Source: Kalmusia sp. IMI 367209
Lineage: Eukaryota > Ascomycota > Dothideomycetes > Pleosporales > Didymosphaeriaceae
Length of the DNA stretch: 64,000 bases
Direction: 5' to 3'
Assembly (NCBI GenBank): GCA_027946365.1
Contig: JAPEUQ010000007.1
Location: forward strand, 1-64,000
Every line of letters begins with the position of its first letter. Positions within the stretch are counted from its first letter, which is position 1. The position numbers and the translations under genes are program-made. Shown here piece after piece: positions 59,610 to 64,000 of the stretch. Below the pieces are notes generated by a model. The model was not told where the DNA came from, did no database searches, and was given only the letters and a program-made list of their open reading frames with translations.

Positions 59610-61113
59610 TTAAGATCGCCCTTCCTTTGCAAGCATGCTCTCAATATCGGCCCAATGACTTTTGTTCATGTACCCTGACAGCCAAAAGTTGCCCTGAATG
59701 TCCTTTCCAATTATGGGAAAGCCGTTCGGAAGAATCAGTCCAAATTGGTTATTCTGAATATATCTCGGTTTCGCTATTTTGGAAGTACTCCCGTCAACAA
59801 GTGCAGAGGAAAAGTCAAGATGAAAGAGATTCGCTTTGGTCCAATTCGAAAAAGTGATCATGTGCATGTTCTTATCACCAAAGAACGGTGGTAGCTTGCC
59901 TGAGCTCTGACGAATCAGTGCAAAGAATGATTCGATCTGGTCGCGTGTTCCAAGCTGGGTGATGGCGCTACGAATGGATTGTGCAACGTAACTAAGTGGC
60001 TTCTCCATAATGTCTTTGACAGACAGCAGCACGTTAATGAACCCAATAGCGTTGGAGACGTAGGCTGCACCTTCAGGAATGAGATCCCGTTGAAGCGGTT
60101 TACGAACATCGTAAGCGTTATTGAGAACAACCGTCCGGGCTGACGTTGGCGGCAAATGTAGGACTGCAATCCGTGTCCACCACGCGCATAGCACGTCACC
60201 CTCGGTTAGAAACGGTTGTGGTGCAGTGCTCTCTGACTGAGCTGATGTCAGCTCAGCGATGGCGTCCCTGTGCAATTGGTCCACAAACGATCGAGGCACG
60301 CACACTATGCGGTTCTCTTGTTTGCGAAAAAATTCCATGGCTGACCCAAGGCCATAGCCTACAAGCCCGAATATGCCCATCTGTTGTGTTGCAAGTCCGT
60401 GTGGCTCTGTCGGTGCCGTTCCCAGTGCGGTGAGCGGGTCCGTATCAGTGCCATGAGGGGTCTTCACCTCATCATCCTTGCCATTTAGCATCTGACACCA
60501 TGCATCAAGCAGTGCCTTTTTACCCATGGCATCCATAAGCGTGTGCGGCCAGTAAAGAGTGACGAGGGTCATGTCCTTGCAAGTGACAATGTGCAGACCG
60601 AGTTGTGGTCGGTCTGAACTAATGTAGTCGTTGAGCTTCTTCGGAGCCCCCGTGGGCAACATAAGGTCGTGGAAATCATCTGGATCGCCTACAACACTCG
60701 GGTGGCTGCTCGCCTTGGGAAGCCGAGAGGCCAGTGGGTGGCTGGTAGAGCTCATATCATAATGTACGTGGGAGTACGTGATGGCGGGACGATCGGCCGT
60801 GAACTCTCCAGGGATGTGGTATTCGAGGTTTCCGTTCTTCTGTGCCTTGGTGTCACTACAAAAATTCTTCTCCATGAGGGCTTAAAGCACCTACATTCTT
60901 CTTCAGCCGGGCGCCCAGTTTCCACCACCCGTCTTTATGCACAAGGCGTTCAAGACTAGTATGAAGCTTCTCTACATCTAGAGTGCAGTCGAAAACGAAC
61001 ATAGAATATAGGATAAAAGCTCGCCAGAGAGGGCCATCATCGAAGAAGTGCAGGGGCACGATCTTGTCACTTGCGTCCCGTGAAGTAGTCGCTGACGCGG
61101 CAAAGGAAGCCAT
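59610..61113 (-). CDS. BAHD/Tri101-like acyltransferase
   Basis: Two exons on the - strand, 61,113-60,895 and 60,839-59,610, joined in phase (RLKKN then KNGNLEYHIP), giving 482 residues. The catalytic HxxxD motif is WPHTLMDAMG (His 172, Asp 176). The usual C-terminal DFGWG is replaced by LDFSSALVDG with NWTKANLFHLDF nearby, as in fungal transferase-family members of the trichothecene 3-O-acetyltransferase type. It transfers an acyl group from CoA to a hydroxyl or amine of a small molecule, in the cytosol (no signal peptide). Natural substrates cannot be deduced. No other biosynthetic gene flanks it closely; the nearest neighbour upstream is the second rhodopsin-domain gene, divergent, 1.4 kb away. 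Confidence 0.85.
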
Positions 61114-62509
61114 GTCGGCTGATGATGTCTAGCTCACAATATGGCAGGGAACAAGCAATATCTATGTATGTACATGATACATCTCTAAGGGGTAAAAGCG
61201 AGATTGCAGTGCCGTAGAATCTCGCACATAAGAGTCAGATCTAAATGCACTAGGAACGAATCAAAGGATTGATTTGTTGCTGCTCTCCACTTTTCTATTC
61301 ATCAGAGAGTCTGATTAGGTCAAATCTTGTTTGGCGCTTACTCATAACCGTTAGACCTGTCTTTTATTTGCGAGATTCTACAGTACATCAAGAGCAACGC
61401 GCTGAGCGAGTCTAAAAGTGGTCAAGTCATCCGACACCTACAAGGGTGCAGAATGGGGCGTCAGGCCCTTGCATGAGTGGGAGTGGAACCACCAAAGGCA
61501 TTAAAAGTTCGTGAAGCCGTCACAAACATTCACCTAGACAATCTTCCCACCATAGATTAGAGCATATGAAGCTTATGTGAATTGTAGTGAAGAGTACATA
61601 ATGTCGATGTTTGCGCAGGTCGTTGTCGCTCAGCATTGAGTCGCTTGAGGTTCAGAATCGATAGACCCAGGGGCAAGGCCGCCCTATTTTCACGCTAAAT
61701 CCTTTCCTGAATAATTCGCGCCAAAATCTGCCGGCTTGCTGACACGAGATCTTCTTTAGTGCCATCGTGGACGCTTCAGTCAGCTCCTCGTTGTTTTAGG
61801 AAACATACATCATGTTGAACAAAAGACTTTTATATATGAGTAGAGAGAGAGAAAAGAGTTAATACAAAGAAGAGATATAAGCTTGAGAGCTCTTCGAGTC
61901 GTACAGACATTGAATGAAATATTGGTTCACTTTCGCTGCACTTTTGTCAGAGGGCGCTTCTCTCCACTAGCCTCGGGCGGGAACGAACGCGGAAGCGGGC
62001 CGCTGCCATGAAATTCCTGAGGCGACTGTCGATCTGTCAATAGCCGAGCGAAGAAGAGCACGTATTCGCTGGCAAGAGAAGATATAACAACAACCCCGGA
62101 CTATATGCACCAATCACCTTAGTCTGATCCCACCCCGTTGCATGCCTTGAGTCAGCATGCAGCAGCTGAATCATGTTTACAGCAGGGCTTACTGAGTTTT
62201 CTCACCAATATCCAATTGATGAGCTGCAATCTCATTTCAATTCAGGAGACGGTCCACCCTTCTAGACCAACAGCGGCATGTATCAACATGAGTTTTCGCT
62301 GTTTTCGAAGCTGTTGTCGGAAGTTCCAGACCTGCGGTATTCTCTACCTGGAAAGAGTGATCATGGGTTGTAGCCCCTTGGATGGTGGTCGCGTTAAAGA
62401 CCTTGGAAAGGCCTGCCCGATGATATCGCAACTCTAGTCATTCCTTTCTATCACCGCGTTGCGTTGTTGATGCCTTCTTCCCCTTAATCATCACATTGAC
62501 CAGCTGGTC
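61114..62509. promoter_or_regulatory. 1.4-kb divergent intergenic region
   Basis: Lies between the divergent acyltransferase and rhodopsin-domain genes, so it carries both promoters. Open frames at 62,138-62,437 show no domain. A short GAGAGAGAGAAAAGAG purine tract lies near 61,843. No other structure was found. Confidence 0.4.
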
Positions 62510-63788
62510 ATGGCTTCGGAGTTGTCCGCAAACATGACGGAGGCGGAAAAGAAGGCGATGGGTCTTCAGTTGCAGGCTGCGGCCTATGCTGAGCCGACAA
62601 TCGCGCCGGAGGGTCTTGCTATGATCCTCATCATTGTCACAAGCATCATCATGGCACTTGCGACGGTGGTTGTGGCGCTAAGGACCTATGTGCGCTTCCC
62701 ACTGACGCGCTTTTCAAAGGGCTGGGGCTGGGATGACACCTTCTCTCTATTGTCTTATGTTAGTCAACTTCCCGCTTTTATACCCACTTTGTTCCAATGT
62801 CGATGCGCGCTGTGTCGTTGCTGATCACCGCATCTTTAGGGTGCCTTTCTCTCCAGCGCAATCTTTGCCATCAAAGCTGCTTACTACGGGTTGGGCACGC
62901 CGGACTCAAAGCTCAATAATCTTCTCATGATACGCTGCGCAGAGTATATGCTCTACTCGCAAGTCCTTTACGGCTTGTCGATGCCTTTGGTGAAAGCCTC
63001 TGTGGTTTTCATGCTCCTGCACTTCACGACGGAGAGAAAGTACCGATGGACGCTTTACGTCATGCAATTCATTGCAACTATAATGGCTATAGTGGGAATC
63101 CTTGCCTCTTTGCTATATTGCACACCGGTTCAGGCGTACTGGAACCCATTGCTCGGGAAATGTGGCAATTTTATGGTTGTCGTGCGGATCGGCTATGCAT
63201 GGACAGCAGTGGGCATTGCCACAGATTGGTGTACCTCTATCCTGCCGTGGTTTGTCGTGCGCAAATTGCAGATGTCACGGAGGTCTAAGACCTCGATCAT
63301 GGTTATCCTCGGCTTGGGTGCCGTGGCAAGCACAGCAACCATCGTCCGTGCACCGTATCTGCAATACTACCTGGTCCAGGAGGACAGACTTTGTGGGTCA
63401 TTCGCACGCACGTTCTAACTCCTGTAAGCTGACTCGTACAGACTGGAATGGTCACATCATCATCTGGTGCCTCCTCGAGAGTGGCATTGGCATAATCGCT
63501 TCATCGCTTCCCGCTCTGCGCTCGCTCTTCATTACCTACCTCGAGACTACACGTTACGGCTCGGGCAACAGATCGGCAGGACGTAGCAGGTCTGGATCAA
63601 AACCGTTGAACACCATTGGTGGAAGCAACCACAAACCCATTGCATTGGACACCATTTCTTCAAGTGGCGTAGGAGGACAGTGGAAGCGGCTCGAAGACGA
63701 CTCTAGTTCCAAGGGCATTGTGCGGGAGCATGCAATCACCATTGATTATGAAAGCTCAAGCGACGGCGGGCATAAGAACGGGGCGTGA
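62510..63788 (+). CDS. Fung_rhodopsin-family membrane protein with long C-tail
   Basis: Three exons, 62,510-62,758, 62,840-63,392 and 63,442-63,788, give 382 residues, in phase. PF20684 features: LRTYVRFPLTRFSKGWGWDD (helix 1/loop), a GLGTPDSKL loop, the VLYGLSMPLVKASVVFMLLH helix, CTPVQAYWNPLLGKCGN, the helix around AWTAVGIATDWCTSILPWFV, RRSKTSIMVILGLGAVASTA, and IIIWCLLESGIGIIASSLPA for helix 7. A Ser/Gly-rich cytoplasmic tail of about 80 residues follows. The domain is about as long as the protein at 29,470, but the two differ widely in sequence. Likely a plasma-membrane sensor or receptor-like protein; ligand unknown. Confidence 0.82.
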
Positions 63789-64000
63789 TATCTTTGCAGA
63801 AGCCTTGAAAGCGCACGAGTATCAGGGTTGCATGTGCTGTTGGGTTATGGTGGCGTTGTGTGGGAAATCGCTTGTGATCCAATGATTAATGGTAGACTAA
63901 ACCCAGCGAACTCAAACAAGAAAAAATAGCATTTATCCCGTTGCCTGAATTCTTTTCTCAATTATCCAAGCTTTCTTGTGCTCCACCTGACCATCATGCA
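63789..64000. other. 3' flank of last gene
   Basis: Short non-coding sequence to the window end; no feature recognised. Confidence 0.4.

Noticed and set aside
60841..60875. Frameshift between the two acyltransferase open frames
   Set aside because: A 55-bp GT..AG intron (60,840-60,894) joins them in phase.

Overview
The window comes from a filamentous ascomycete (Pezizomycotina). The evidence is short introns of about 48-65 bp with GT..AG ends, fungal-only protein families (Fung_rhodopsin receptors, DUF6536 membrane protein, LaeA/UMTA-type methyltransferases, a CYP with an extended membrane-spanning N-terminus) and a sharply two-compartment base composition. Two AT-rich blocks (about 1-23,580 and 38,534-52,980) are graveyards of transposable elements carrying the C-to-T/G-to-A nonsense pattern expected of repeat-induced point mutation (RIP). 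Two gene-bearing islands of normal composition (about 23,600-38,533 and 52,980-64,000) lie between and after them. A Dothideomycete of the Pleosporales type is a reasonable guess from the AT-isochore layout and the pogo-like elements of about 1.84 kb, but this is inference.

AT block 1 holds a Ty1/copia element (about 808-8,403, + strand, terminal repeats at both ends) with a large internal inverted repeat; a Ty3/gypsy fragment on the - strand (8,404-11,049); a 6.47-kb hAT element with terminal inverted repeats of about 1 kb (11,050-17,522), containing a decayed BED-finger/hAT transposase, a 41-bp minisatellite, a second divergent ORF and a young 567-bp insertion flanked by a 12-bp target duplication; and a second gypsy element on the - strand (17,523-23,580) interrupted by a 1,837-bp pogo/Tc1-mariner element. 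AT block 2 holds another copy of the first gypsy fragment, copia-type fragments, an internally deleted hAT relative (41,988-44,922) and a second pogo copy (48,489-50,327) in the opposite orientation to the first.

Island 1 contains a decayed DUF6536 membrane-protein gene, two paralogous class I methyltransferases with identical intron positions (27,699-28,782 - strand; 32,897-33,989 + strand), a Fung_rhodopsin membrane protein, an alpha/beta hydrolase, an intact seven-exon cytochrome P450 (35,453-37,405) with a 21-nt exon, and the N-terminal stub of a UbiA-like membrane prenyltransferase/cyclase cut off where AT block 2 begins. Two methyltransferases, a hydrolase, a P450 and a UbiA-type enzyme together look like the remains of a secondary-metabolite (terpenoid or meroterpenoid) cluster whose presumed scaffold enzyme was destroyed by repeat invasion.

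Island 2 contains a secreted GH29 alpha-L-fucosidase, a secreted PAF-acetylhydrolase-like serine hydrolase, an F-box-like/2EXR-type protein, a BAHD/Tri101-like acyltransferase and a second Fung_rhodopsin protein. These look intact. No functional tRNA, rRNA or CRISPR array was found. Gene models below were spliced by eye; each quoted join keeps the reading frame, but none has transcript support here.
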